NCBI GenBank assembly: GCA_947500555.1
Contig: CANMSE010000007.1
Location: 1 to 64,000, forward strand
DNA: 64,000 nucleotides
Source of the DNA: an uncultured Fulvivirga sp.
Lineage (GTDB): Bacteria > Bacteroidota > Bacteroidia > Cytophagales > Cyclobacteriaceae
Reading direction: 5' to 3'
Positions 44,696-53,565 of the stretch are shown piece by piece (positions within the stretch are counted from its first letter, which is position 1; each line of letters begins with the position of its first letter). The notes beneath the pieces are model-generated. The model was given only the letters and a program-made list of their open reading frames with translations, was not told the DNA's origin and did not search any database. Position numbers and translations under genes: made by a program.

Positions 44696-45676
44696 ATGGC
44701 ACGAATAAAATATTATTACGATACGGAGACTTGTAAGTATGAAAGGGTGAAAGTAAAAACCCAGGATGTTATACTTAATTTTCTCGGATTAGTTTCACTT
44801 ATTGTAGGTTGCTCGGTAGGATTGCTTATGCTATACAATACATACTTCGAATCTCCTAAGGAGTTGATGCTTCAAAACGAAATTGAAGACCTTAAGTATT
44901 ATTATGGCAGTCTGGAGGAGGATGTCACTAAGATGAATAATATTCTGGCTGCTTTGGAACAACGTGATGATGATATATATCGCATCGTTTTAGGAGCAGA
45001 ACCAATAGATACTGAAATACGAAATGCAGGTATAGGAGGTACTGATCGATACGAAGATATCAGATCCTCATCAAGCGAATTTAGAGATGAGATAGTAAGT
45101 CTTGCGGAAAATGTAGACAAACTGAAACGTAAGATGTATATACAAAGTAAGTCTTACGATGAAATAGTCGAACTGGCTGAAAACAAAGCTAAACTTTATG
45201 CTGCTATTCCAGCGATTCAGCCTGTAGCTAATAAAGAATTGATCAGGTTAGCTTCAGGTTTTGGCTATCGTATACATCCTGTCTACAAAGTTAAAAAATT
45301 GCATACAGGTATAGATTTTTCCGCTTCAATAGGTACGCCTATTTATGCTACTGCTGATGGTACAATTGAAGACATTCGTGTATCGTTTAGTGGTTATGGT
45401 AAAACTGTTAAAATAGATCATGGGTATGGTTTCAAAACACGTTACGCACATATGCATGAGTTTGCTGTCAAAGAAGGACAAAAGGTTAAGCGTGGTCAGG
45501 TAATTGGCTATGTAGGCAATACGGGTACCTCAACCGCTCCACACCTGCATTATGAAGTCATCAAAAATAATAGAAAGATTAACCCTGTCCACTACTTTTT
45601 CAACGATCTGAATCCAGATGAGTATGAGAAGATCGTAGAACTTGCTTCTATCGAAAATCAATCTTTAGGAATGTAA
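44696..45676 (+). CDS. M23 family metallopeptidase (LytM-like)
   Basis: 326 residues. One membrane helix near residues 25-50 anchors the protein in the inner membrane, followed by a coiled coil (~55-150) and a LytM domain (~190-300) with the zinc ligands HTGIDFS and HLHYEV and the active-site YAHMHEF. The pattern is that of divisome- or lipoprotein-linked peptidoglycan hydrolases (NlpD/EnvC-like) of Bacteroidota. All catalytic residues are kept, so active endopeptidase is likely. Confidence 0.9.
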   Translation: MARIKYYYDTETCKYERVKVKTQDVILNFLGLVSLIVGCSVGLLMLYNTYFESPKELMLQNEIEDLKYYYGSLEEDVTKMNNILAALEQRDDDIYRIVLGAEPIDTEIRNAGIGGTDRYEDIRSSSSEFRDEIVSLAENVDKLKRKMYIQSKSYDEIVELAENKAKLYAAIPAIQPVANKELIRLASGFGYRIHPVYKVKKLHTGIDFSASIGTPIYATADGTIEDIRVSFSGYGKTVKIDHGYGFKTRYAHMHEFAVKEGQKVKRGQVIGYVGNTGTSTAPHLHYEVIKNNRKINPVHYFFNDLNPDEYEKIVELASIENQSLGM

Positions 45677-45705
45677 TATATCCCTCAAAATGGGGTATTA
45701 TATTA
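45674..45705 (+). terminator. Candidate terminator hairpin after M23 gene
   Basis: TAATATATCCC (45674-45684) and GGGGTATTATATTA (45692-45705) pair with a small bulge, and the stem begins at the stop codon. No clear T-tract follows, so intrinsic termination is uncertain. Confidence 0.35.
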
Positions 45706-45766
45706 ATGAATTAAGACGTTAATTTGTGCTCAATTTTTTTTGAATTAAAACAGGACATACACTTAC

Positions 45767-46438
45767 ATGAAACTAATTTTTATTACCACACTATTTTTGA
45801 TATCAAATTCACTTTACTCTAATGATTTGACTAATCATGAGCTAGAAATAAAAAGGTATGAAAAAGATGTAGAAATTATTCACGATAGTTACAAATCTCT
45901 GAATCTAAATTCTTTGGAAAAAGAGTATGATAGCTTCATTGATGCAGTACAAGCTTACGAGAAGAATCAAACAGAGTCTAACTTCGAACATCTGGAAAAG
46001 ATAGCTCAAAAAATAAAATTCTTTGACACCCTTAAAAGAGAAGAGGAATTGAATAAGGAAATCACTAGTTCTAAATATTTTGATCTTTCAGCAAAAGTAT
46101 TTCAGTATAAAAATAGAGTTGATAATTTATATATTCAGGAAAGAGGTTCCGGGTCTTTTTATGGTGGTATGGAAACCCATTCGAATAGTGTAATTCAAAA
46201 AAAGAAACTATACGTGGCTGGTATGGAAGCATTTGAAAAAACCATGCTTGAAGTAAAACATACCAATCCTTGTAATTACAGTCAGAGAATAGATTTACTA
46301 AAAGAGAACAAGCGCTTATTGGTTAAAATGGAGAAGTTGCTAAATGTTAGTAATACAAAAGAACTGGAGAAGCAGCTGAAAAATGAAAAAGAGTCAAAAA
46401 AAATAATGGAACTTATATTCAATTATCCAGTTAATTGA
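45767..46438 (+). CDS. Secreted coiled-coil protein of unknown function
   Basis: 223 residues with a signal peptide (NSLYS) and a highly charged, helical remainder rich in Lys and Glu (KRYEKDVEIIHDSYKSLN, LEKIAQKIKFFDTLKREEEL). No domain is recognised; one Cys. It precedes the his leader by 17 bases, so its 3' end must contain or overlap the his promoter unless the operon reads through from here. Confidence 0.55.
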   Translation: MKLIFITTLFLISNSLYSNDLTNHELEIKRYEKDVEIIHDSYKSLNLNSLEKEYDSFIDAVQAYEKNQTESNFEHLEKIAQKIKFFDTLKREEELNKEITSSKYFDLSAKVFQYKNRVDNLYIQERGSGSFYGGMETHSNSVIQKKKLYVAGMEAFEKTMLEVKHTNPCNYSQRIDLLKENKRLLVKMEKLLNVSNTKELEKQLKNEKESKKIMELIFNYPVN

Positions 46439-46454
46439 TAATCTTTGTTCAACG

Positions 46455-46538
46455 ATGAAAATTTTTAGTAGCACATATAACCATCATTACCATCATCATG
46501 TTAAACACTTGATGCATGGGAGTTATATGTTTAAATAG
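46455..46538 (+). CDS. hisL: his operon leader peptide
   Basis: A 27-codon frame (M-K-I-F... to stop TAG at 46536-46538) too short for ordinary gene finding. Residues 10, 11, 13, 14, 15, 18 and 21 are His: NHHYHHHVKH, then MH. Seven His codons in twelve positions is far beyond chance in this AT-rich DNA and sits right upstream of hisG and a terminator. The ATG-to-stop length and His cluster match known histidine attenuators. No Shine-Dalgarno is obvious, and the promoter was not resolved (the nearest -7-like stretch, 46439-46447, is one base too long). Confidence 0.85.
   Translation: MKIFSSTYNHHYHHHVKHLMHGSYMFK
46473..46530 (+). promoter_or_regulatory. his leader pairing region (pre-terminator stem)
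   Basis: ACATATAAC (46473-46481) and GTTATATGT (46522-46530) are perfect complements enclosing the His codons, so they can form a stem that a translating ribosome would open. Confidence 0.45.
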
Positions 46539-46583
46539 AAAATAATATCTAATCATAAACAAAAAGGCTTGTCATGCGACAAG
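46508..46583 (+). promoter_or_regulatory. Candidate his antiterminator pairing
   Basis: CTTGATGCATG (46508-46518) can pair with CATGCGACAAG (46573-46583): ten of eleven positions pair, one as G-U. The second segment is the loop and 3' arm of the terminator, so this fold excludes termination. The first segment contains the last two His codons of the leader peptide. Confidence 0.55.
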
Positions 46584-46592
46584 CCTTTTTTT
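46561..46592 (+). terminator. his operon attenuator (intrinsic terminator)
   Basis: AAAAAGGCTTGTC (46561-46573) and GACAAGCCTTTTT (46578-46590) form a perfect 13-bp stem with the four-base loop ATGC, ending in a run of T. It lies 24 bases before the hisG start and 22 bases after the leader stop codon. Confidence 0.9.
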
Positions 46593-46614
46593 ATTTCCAA
46601 AACTTTTAAATTAA

Positions 46615-47475
46615 ATGACACAAAAATTAAAGATCGCTATTCAAAAATCAGGACGACTACAGGAACAATCCATTAAACTTCTTAGAGAATGTGGATTTTC
46701 TTTCAGTGGAGGCTTCAGCAAACTCAAAGCAGAGGTAGATAATTTCCCTGCCGAAATACTTTTTCTAAGGGATGACGATATTCCTCAGTACATTGAGGAT
46801 AACGTTGCTGATATTGGAATAATAGGTGAGAATGTATTTATAGAAAAGCAGAAAGCAGGCGATCTCATATTGAAACTCGGTTTTGCTAAATGTCGCTTAT
46901 CTATAGCCATTCCAAAATCAGAAGAATATAATGACTCTTCAACTTTGAATAACAAAAAAATAGCAACCTCTTACCCCATCATCGTACAGGAATTTTTGAA
47001 TAAAGAAGGGGTCAATGCAGAGATTCACGAGATTAGCGGCTCTGTAGAAATAGCTCCCGGAATTGGCCTGGCTGACGCAGTTTGTGACATCGTAAGCACT
47101 GGGAGTACATTACTCACGAATGGACTAAAAGAAGTAGAGACTATACTGAAGTCCGAGGCTATATTAATTGCAAGTAAAAACCTGGAAAGCGAAAAGCAGG
47201 AACTTTTAGATCAATTAGTTTTTCGCATAAATGCAGTTAATGCAGCTAAAAACAATAAGTACTTATTATTAAACGCACCTAATGATGCCATTGAGGAAAT
47301 TACTAAAGTGCTACCTGGTATGAAAAGCCCAACTGTAACTCCACTCCAAGAAGAAGGTTGGTCATCTCTACACTCTGTGGTTAACGAAAACGACTTCTGG
47401 CAAAAAATTGATGAATTAAAATCTCTTGGTGCTCAAGGCATTTTAGTTATACCCATTGAAAAAATGATATTGTAA
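46615..47475 (+). CDS. hisG: ATP phosphoribosyltransferase (long form)
   Basis: 286 residues. First enzyme of histidine synthesis: ATP plus PRPP gives phosphoribosyl-ATP. KIAIQKSGRLQEQS opens the catalytic half, GIIGENVF, IVQEFLNKEGVNAEIHEISGSVEIAPGIGLADAVCDIVSTGSTL follow, and a C-terminal ACT-like regulatory domain (from about 215: VNAAKNNKYLLLNAP, ILVIPIEKMIL) marks the long, self-sufficient form controlled by histidine. It is led by the attenuator and overlaps hisD by one base. Confidence 0.95.
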   Translation: MTQKLKIAIQKSGRLQEQSIKLLRECGFSFSGGFSKLKAEVDNFPAEILFLRDDDIPQYIEDNVADIGIIGENVFIEKQKAGDLILKLGFAKCRLSIAIPKSEEYNDSSTLNNKKIATSYPIIVQEFLNKEGVNAEIHEISGSVEIAPGIGLADAVCDIVSTGSTLLTNGLKEVETILKSEAILIASKNLESEKQELLDQLVFRINAVNAAKNNKYLLLNAPNDAIEEITKVLPGMKSPTVTPLQEEGWSSLHSVVNENDFWQKIDELKSLGAQGILVIPIEKMIL

Positions 47476-48764
47476 TGGAAATAATCAAAAATATTGAGCT
47501 GTCAGCTGTGGACAGCATACTAAAGCGACCTGGATTAGAAAATGATTACCTTGAGGGAGCAGTCAAAAATATTATACAAAGAGTCAAAACTTCTGGCGAT
47601 GAAGCACTTATCGATTTTACAAGTCAATTTGATAAAGTTGATCTGAACGAATTGCAGGTTTCAGAAACTGAAATAACAACGGCTATTGGTCAGGTAAGTG
47701 AAAATCTTAAAAATGCAATTACTCAAGCCAAGCAAAATATTGAAGCCTTTCATAAAAGTCAAAAAAGAGAAACGGTAAAAATTGAAAATCAACCTGGAGT
47801 TACCTGCTGGAGAAAATCAGTGCCTATTCAAAAGGTTGGGCTGTACATACCCGGAGGTACAGCGCCTCTTTTTTCAACAGTTCTAATGCTGGGCATACCG
47901 GCCGTAATTGCAGGGTGCAAGGAGATTGTAATGTGCTCCCCACCTAACTCAGAAGGGAAAATTGATCCTGCTATCCTCTTCACGGCCAACTTGGTCGGTA
48001 TAAAGAAAATATACAAGGTAGGTGGGGCTCAATCCATAGCAGCCATGGCTTATGGAACCGCCTCTATTCCGAAAGTTGATAAAATATTTGGCCCTGGAAA
48101 TCAGTATGTGACTAAAGCCAAGCAGTTGGTTAACATGGAAGGCGTATCCATTGATATGCCTGCGGGACCATCTGAAGTAGCCGTTATAGCAGATGATATT
48201 GCTGAACCATCTTTCATCGCAGCAGACCTACTCTCTCAAGCTGAACATGGTGTTGATAGTCAGGTTATTTTAATCAGCTCATCCGAAAACTTAGTAACAG
48301 AAGTACTGAACGCTATAGATACTCAAATAGAGCAGCTTCCAAGAAAAGACATAGCATTGGAATGTCTTAAAAATAGTAAGGCTGTAATTACTAAAAGTCT
48401 GGAAGAAGCAACAGATGTATCAAACAGTTATGCCCCAGAACATCTTATTATTAATTGTAAAAATGCGTCTTCAATAGCTGAGAACATTACGCAAGCAGGT
48501 TCTGTATTCATAGGAGCCTACACTCCCGAATCAGCAGGAGATTATGCTTCCGGAACTAATCATACACTACCAACCAATGGTGCAGCTCGAGCATATAGTG
48601 GAGTATCCCTCGACTCATTCGTAAAAGAAATAACCTTCCAAGAAATTACAGAAGAGGGTATTACTAAATTAGGGCCTGTGGTGGAAACAATGGCTGAAGC
48701 AGAGCAACTAATTGCACATAAAAAAGCTGTCTCTATAAGACTTCAAAAACTCAACGAGCAATGA
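47475..48764 (+). CDS. hisD: Histidinol dehydrogenase
   Basis: 429 residues. NAD-dependent oxidation of histidinol to histidine, with zinc. PGGTAPLFSTVLMLGIPA, GGAQSIAAMAYGT, KIFGPGNQYVTKAKQLV, DMPAGPSEVAVIAD and the active-site SQAEHGVDSQ and APEHLIINC are all present. Start overlaps hisG by one base (TAATG), and the stop overlaps hisC. Confidence 0.95.
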   Translation: MEIIKNIELSAVDSILKRPGLENDYLEGAVKNIIQRVKTSGDEALIDFTSQFDKVDLNELQVSETEITTAIGQVSENLKNAITQAKQNIEAFHKSQKRETVKIENQPGVTCWRKSVPIQKVGLYIPGGTAPLFSTVLMLGIPAVIAGCKEIVMCSPPNSEGKIDPAILFTANLVGIKKIYKVGGAQSIAAMAYGTASIPKVDKIFGPGNQYVTKAKQLVNMEGVSIDMPAGPSEVAVIADDIAEPSFIAADLLSQAEHGVDSQVILISSSENLVTEVLNAIDTQIEQLPRKDIALECLKNSKAVITKSLEEATDVSNSYAPEHLIINCKNASSIAENITQAGSVFIGAYTPESAGDYASGTNHTLPTNGAARAYSGVSLDSFVKEITFQEITEEGITKLGPVVETMAEAEQLIAHKKAVSIRLQKLNEQ

Positions 48765-49795
48765 ATATTGATCAATTCGTTCGACCAAACATACTTGAGA
48801 TGAAGCCTTATTCTTCTGCCAGAGATGAATATAACTCAATGGATGATGTTTCATTGCTGGATGCCAACGAAAATCCGTTTGAAACAGATCTAAATAGGTA
48901 CCCAGACCCCTATCAGAAAGATCTGAAAAATCTCATTGGTAAAGTAAAGTCTATTGCTCCGGAAAACATCTTTTTAGGTAACGGAAGTGATGAGGCCATT
49001 GATTTGATATTACGGATTTTTTGTGAACCATTAGAAGATAGCATTATCATTCCAGATCCAACTTATGGAATGTATCAGGTGTCTGCAGCTATACAGAATG
49101 TAGAGGTAAAGAAAGTGGCGTTGAATAAAATTTTTGAGTTGGATGTACAAAGTATATTAGAGTTAAACAGGACATCCGGAAAGGTTCTGTTTCTTTGTAA
49201 CCCTAATAATCCATCTGGGAATTTCTTTTCAAGAAATGATGTGATTAGTCTATTGAATCAGTTCAATGGTATTGTAGTGATAGATGAAGCATACATAGAT
49301 TTCACAAAGGAGGAGTCGTTTATTGTTGAGATTGAAAATTATCCGAACCTGATAGTTCTTCAGACTTTTTCAAAAGCGTGGGGCATGGCTGGATTAAGGT
49401 TGGGAATGGCTTTCACCAACAATTCAATAATCAAACTCTTTAATAAAGTGAAAGCTCCTTACAATCTTTCGAGTCTTACTCAAAAAACCGCGCTAGCTGA
49501 AATAGAAAAAGGGGTCGATCAATTATTCAACACAGTCAATAATCTTATCAGCGAGCGAAAAAGGCTGGAAAAAAGCTTTAATGAAATGAATTGTGTCGTT
49601 AATATGTTTCCGTCTGAAACGAATTTTTTATTAGTCAAATTTCGAGACTACAAAAAAGCATATAATGCTTTAGAAAAAAATGGTCTAATTGTGAGGGACA
49701 GATCTAAAGCGCTTCATTGTGAGGGATGTTTGAGATTGACTGTGGGAACAAGGAAAGAAAATGATCAGGTTATTGAGACGTTAAAAGCATTATGA
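48761..49795 (+). CDS. hisC: Histidinol-phosphate aminotransferase
   Basis: 344 residues, PLP fold-type I aminotransferase. DANENPFE near the start, GNGSDEAIDLILRIFCEP, CNPNNPSG, VVIDEAYIDF and TFSKAWGMAGLRLG (Lys in SK binds PLP) mark HisC. It transaminates imidazole-acetol phosphate. ATG overlaps the hisD stop by four bases, and its own stop overlaps hisB by four. Confidence 0.95.
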   Translation: MNIDQFVRPNILEMKPYSSARDEYNSMDDVSLLDANENPFETDLNRYPDPYQKDLKNLIGKVKSIAPENIFLGNGSDEAIDLILRIFCEPLEDSIIIPDPTYGMYQVSAAIQNVEVKKVALNKIFELDVQSILELNRTSGKVLFLCNPNNPSGNFFSRNDVISLLNQFNGIVVIDEAYIDFTKEESFIVEIENYPNLIVLQTFSKAWGMAGLRLGMAFTNNSIIKLFNKVKAPYNLSSLTQKTALAEIEKGVDQLFNTVNNLISERKRLEKSFNEMNCVVNMFPSETNFLLVKFRDYKKAYNALEKNGLIVRDRSKALHCEGCLRLTVGTRKENDQVIETLKAL

Positions 49796-50889
49796 AAAAA
49801 GTATTATTTATAGATAGGGACGGCACCATCATCTTAGAACCGGAAGACGAGCAAATAGACAGTCTGGAAAAACTTGAGTTTTACCCTGCTATCTTCAGGT
49901 GGCTTGGTTCTATTTGTCAGGAACTTGATTATGAACTAGTTATGGTTACCAATCAAGATGGATTAGGAACCGATTCTTTTCCGGAGAACACCTTCTGGCC
50001 TGCACATAATAAAATGATGGATGCCCTTAAAAAAGAAGGGATTGAGTTCTCTGAGGTTCTTATTGATAGATCATTTCCAGCCGACAATTCACCAAATAGA
50101 AAGCCCGGTACCGGATTGTTGCAGCAGTACATTCAAGGTGATTATGATCTTGCCAACTCTTATGTGATTGGAGACCGGAAAACAGATATTGAGCTGGCAA
50201 AAAATCTAGGTGCAAAAGGGGTTTTAATAAATGATGGTTCAATAGAATTAAATGACTTGGAAGCTAATTGCTCATTAATAACTACTGATTGGGAGACCAT
50301 ATATAACCACTTAAGAAAAAGGGAATCGACCGTAAAAAGGAAAACGAATGAGACTGACATTGAGATTAGTCTGAATCTAGACGGCACAGGACAAAGTGAT
50401 ATATCTACTGGTTTAGACTTTTTTGATCACATGCTTGACCAATTGGCTAAGCATGGTTTGGTAGATCTTACAATCAAAGTAAAAGGAGACCTTGAGGTTG
50501 ATGAACATCATACCATCGAAGATACTGCTATCGCATTGGGTGAAGCTTTTTTAGCAGCTCTAGGAGACAAAAGAGGAATTTCAAGATATGGATTCCTTTT
50601 ACCTATGGACGATTGTTTAGCTCAAGTTGCTATCGACTTTGGAGGACGCAATTGGATTGTATGGGAGGCTGAGTTCAAGAGAGAAATGATTGGAAAAATG
50701 CCAACGGAAATGTTTTTTCATTTCTTCAAATCATTTTCAGATGCTTCAAAAAGCAACCTTAATATTAAAGTTGAGGGAACTAACGAGCATCATAAAATTG
50801 AAGCTATTTTCAAAGCATTTGCAAGAGCGATACGAATGGCAGTAAAAAGAGATGGCAATCAGCTACCAAGTACTAAAGGAGTTATATGA
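49792..50889 (+). CDS. hisB: Bifunctional histidinol-phosphatase/IGP dehydratase
   Basis: 365 residues. Residues 1-~165 are a HAD phosphatase (FIDRDGTI, then MVTNQDGLG, IGDRKTDIELAKNLG) that acts on histidinol phosphate; from ~175 the imidazoleglycerol-phosphate dehydratase domain has DEHHTIEDTAIALGEA and EHHKIEAIFKAFARA. This is the fused form also seen in enterobacteria. The four genes hisGDCB are a tight, overlapping set. Confidence 0.95.
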   Translation: MKKVLFIDRDGTIILEPEDEQIDSLEKLEFYPAIFRWLGSICQELDYELVMVTNQDGLGTDSFPENTFWPAHNKMMDALKKEGIEFSEVLIDRSFPADNSPNRKPGTGLLQQYIQGDYDLANSYVIGDRKTDIELAKNLGAKGVLINDGSIELNDLEANCSLITTDWETIYNHLRKRESTVKRKTNETDIEISLNLDGTGQSDISTGLDFFDHMLDQLAKHGLVDLTIKVKGDLEVDEHHTIEDTAIALGEAFLAALGDKRGISRYGFLLPMDDCLAQVAIDFGGRNWIVWEAEFKREMIGKMPTEMFFHFFKSFSDASKSNLNIKVEGTNEHHKIEAIFKAFARAIRMAVKRDGNQLPSTKGVI

Positions 50890-51467
50890 GAGTAGCTATC
50901 ATAAAGTACAATGCCGGAAATACTCAGTCCGTGATCTTTGCTTTGAATCGCCTTGGTATTGATCCAATATTGACCAATGATTTTGAAGAATTAAAGTCTG
51001 CAGATAAAGTGATCTTCCCAGGTGTTGGTGAAGCCAGTACCACTATGACGCATCTCAAGAATTTGAAACTTGATAAACTTATACCCAACCTGAGACAGCC
51101 AGTTTTAGGTGTATGTTTGGGGATGCAACTGATGTGCAAACATTCTGAAGAAGGAAACACTGACTGTCTTGGTATTTTTGATACGCAAGTAAAACTTTTT
51201 AAATCCAAAGTAGATAAAGTGCCACACATGGGATGGAATGACCTGGTGTTATCACAGAATGTATTAAATAAAAAGATCGAGGATACTCATATGTATTTCG
51301 TTCATAGTTATTATGTACCTATCATAAAGGAAACTACCGCTACAGCTAATTATATTCATGATTTCTCTGCATCCTTACAGCAAGACAATTTCTGCGCGGT
51401 GCAGTTTCACCCCGAAAAGTCTGGAAAGCAAGGTCTGCAGCTATTAAAAAATTTTATTGAACTATGA
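50886..51467 (+). CDS. hisH: Imidazole glycerol phosphate synthase, glutaminase subunit
   Basis: 193 residues, class I glutamine amidotransferase. GVCLGMQLM holds the nucleophile Cys and CAVQFHPEKSG the His and Glu of the triad. It supplies ammonia to HisF. Overlaps hisB and hisA by four bases each. Confidence 0.95.
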   Translation: MRVAIIKYNAGNTQSVIFALNRLGIDPILTNDFEELKSADKVIFPGVGEASTTMTHLKNLKLDKLIPNLRQPVLGVCLGMQLMCKHSEEGNTDCLGIFDTQVKLFKSKVDKVPHMGWNDLVLSQNVLNKKIEDTHMYFVHSYYVPIIKETTATANYIHDFSASLQQDNFCAVQFHPEKSGKQGLQLLKNFIEL

Positions 51468-52180
51468 GAGTAATACCTGCTATAGATATCATCGATGGAC
51501 AATGCGTGCGCCTTTCTCAAGGAGATTATAATGAGAAGACTGTTTATGAAAAAGATCCATTAGCAGTCGCCAAGAGGTTTGAGGCATCAGGTATAAAACG
51601 ACTACATCTGGTAGACCTGGATGGAGCAAAAGCAGGTAGTATTGTAAATCATCAAGTGTTGGAATCAATCGCCAGCAATACAAATTTATCTATTGACTTT
51701 GGAGGTGGTGTAAAATCCGATGATGATATCAAAATGGCTTTCGATTATGGTGCAAAGCAAGTTACATGCGGAAGTATTGCCGTCAAAAATAGGGATCTGG
51801 TTCTTAACTGGGTAGCAACATATGGCCCTGATAAGTTGATTTTAGGAGCGGATGTGAAGAATAAAATGGTTGCTATTCACGGTTGGACAAAAACCAGTGA
51901 TCTATATCTTGATGAGCTTCTCAAAGATTATTTAGCGGCAGGATTAAAATATGTGATTTGCACAGATATAGCCACTGACGGTATGCTGACAGGACCAAAT
52001 TTCAATCTCTACAAGGAATTATTGATCAATTTTCCAATGATGAAATTAATAGCTAGTGGCGGAGTTAGCTCAAATGATGACCTACTAAGACTAAAGAGCG
52101 ATGGTTTGCATGGAGCGATAGTTGGTAAAGCTCTTTATGAAAATAGAATCTCTCTTGATGAATTAGAACAGTATGCTTAA
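51464..52180 (+). CDS. hisA: ProFAR isomerase
   Basis: 238 residues, TIM barrel. AIDIIDGQCVRLSQGDY and LVDLDGAKAG hold the first catalytic Asp (Asp8), and YVICTDIATDGMLTGPN the second. It isomerizes ProFAR to PRFAR. Overlaps hisF by eight bases. Confidence 0.95.
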   Translation: MRVIPAIDIIDGQCVRLSQGDYNEKTVYEKDPLAVAKRFEASGIKRLHLVDLDGAKAGSIVNHQVLESIASNTNLSIDFGGGVKSDDDIKMAFDYGAKQVTCGSIAVKNRDLVLNWVATYGPDKLILGADVKNKMVAIHGWTKTSDLYLDELLKDYLAAGLKYVICTDIATDGMLTGPNFNLYKELLINFPMMKLIASGGVSSNDDLLRLKSDGLHGAIVGKALYENRISLDELEQYA

Positions 52181-52925
52181 AAAAAGAATTATCCCATGTC
52201 TTGACATCAAAGATGGAAGAACAGTCAAAGGAGTAAACTTCATAAACATCAGAGACGCTGGCGATCCAGTAGAGCTTGCTCAAAGCTATGCAAAACTAGG
52301 AGCTGACGAATTAGTATTTTTGGACATTACAGCGACTCATGATAATAGAAAAACTTTTGTCAAGCTGGTAAAAGACATTGCTAAGCATATTGACATTCCA
52401 TTTACAGTTGGAGGTGGAATAAGTTCAGTTGATGATGTCAAACCTCTGCTGGAAGGTGGGGCAGACAAGATCTCAGTCAATTCTTCAGCAGTGAAAAGGC
52501 CTGAGCTAATCAATGAACTTGTTCTTGCTTTTGGGAGTCAGTGTATAACCGTGGCCATTGATGCTAAATTCATTGATGGTGAATGGGTCGTTCACACGCA
52601 TGGTGGGAGAAAGCCTACCAATAAAAAATTGTTTGACTGGGCAAAAGAAGTTGAGAAGCGCGGTGCCGGAGAGATTTTATTTACTAGTATGGATCATGAC
52701 GGCACCAAGCAAGGGTTCGCCAATGAGGCATTGGCTAAGTTGAGCGATCTCATATCTATTCCAATTATTGCTTCGGGTGGTGCCGGTAACGAATCCCACT
52801 TTAAAGAAGTATTCACAGACGGAAAAGCTGATGCAGCATTGGCGGCAAGTATTTTTCATTTTGGAGAAATTCCCATACCCACATTAAAAGATTATTTAAA
52901 AAAGGAAAATATAGCTATAAGATGA
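52173..52925 (+). CDS. hisF: Imidazole glycerol phosphate synthase, cyclase subunit
   Basis: 250 residues, TIM barrel. CLDIKDGRTVKGVNF, FLDITATHDNR, VGGGISSVDDVKPLLEGGADKIS and TSMDHDGTKQGF are the conserved blocks; Asp11 and Asp130-type catalytic residues are present. It forms IGP and AICAR with ammonia from HisH. Overlaps hisIE by four bases. Confidence 0.95.
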   Translation: MLKKRIIPCLDIKDGRTVKGVNFINIRDAGDPVELAQSYAKLGADELVFLDITATHDNRKTFVKLVKDIAKHIDIPFTVGGGISSVDDVKPLLEGGADKISVNSSAVKRPELINELVLAFGSQCITVAIDAKFIDGEWVVHTHGGRKPTNKKLFDWAKEVEKRGAGEILFTSMDHDGTKQGFANEALAKLSDLISIPIIASGGAGNESHFKEVFTDGKADAALAASIFHFGEIPIPTLKDYLKKENIAIR

Positions 52926-53509
52926 CAGAATCACCAAACTTTGAAAAGGGTCTTATACCTGCCATTATTCAAGATTATTATACTAAAAAAGTACTTATGC
53001 TTGGCTATATGAATAAGGCAGCCTATGACCAAACGGTACGGTCTGATAAGGTTACTTTTTTCAGTAGGTCAAAAAACAGACTTTGGACTAAGGGAGAAAC
53101 TTCCGGCCACTATCTTAATGTCAAATCAATAGACCTTGATTGTGATCTGGACACCATATTGATTCAAGCGACTCCTGAAGGTCCAACTTGTCACACAGGC
53201 ACCGATACTTGTTTTGGAAATATGAGTAACACATCGACTGACTTGGGGTTTTTAGAGGCTACAATTCAACATAGAAAGCAAAACCCAAAAGAAGGGTCTT
53301 ATACAAATGAGCTGCTTGCTAATCTTAACAAGGCTGCACAAAAGGTCGGTGAAGAAGCAGTGGAGTTGGTAATTGAAGCCAAAGATAATAATGAAGAGTT
53401 ATTTCTGAATGAAGGAGCTGACCTGATTTACCATTACATAGTGCTACTGGCAGCTAAGGGATATAAATTACAAGATGTTATTGAGGTGTTGAAAAATCGT
53501 CATCAATAA
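52922..53509 (+). CDS. hisIE: Bifunctional PR-AMP cyclohydrolase/PR-ATP pyrophosphatase
   Basis: 195 residues. HisI half (~1-105): MLGYMNKAAYD, TFFSRSKNRLWTKGETSG, DLDCDLDT and CHTGTDTCF with metal-binding residues; HisE half (~110-195): NKAAQKVGEEAVELVIEA and EGADLIYHYIVLLAAKG. It catalyses steps two and three of the pathway. Last gene of the operon, followed by a 56-base gap. Confidence 0.95.
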   Translation: MTESPNFEKGLIPAIIQDYYTKKVLMLGYMNKAAYDQTVRSDKVTFFSRSKNRLWTKGETSGHYLNVKSIDLDCDLDTILIQATPEGPTCHTGTDTCFGNMSNTSTDLGFLEATIQHRKQNPKEGSYTNELLANLNKAAQKVGEEAVELVIEAKDNNEELFLNEGADLIYHYIVLLAAKGYKLQDVIEVLKNRHQ

Positions 53510-53565
53510 CAAACTTGTCAAACAGATTACATCTATCCTTAAGCACTTCTCTGTATTATTGTGAT

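Noticed and set aside
46561..46592. Terminator of the upstream hypothetical gene
   Set aside because: It lies behind a His-codon-rich frame, 24 bases before hisG, and can be disrupted by an alternative pairing, which fits attenuation better than simple termination.
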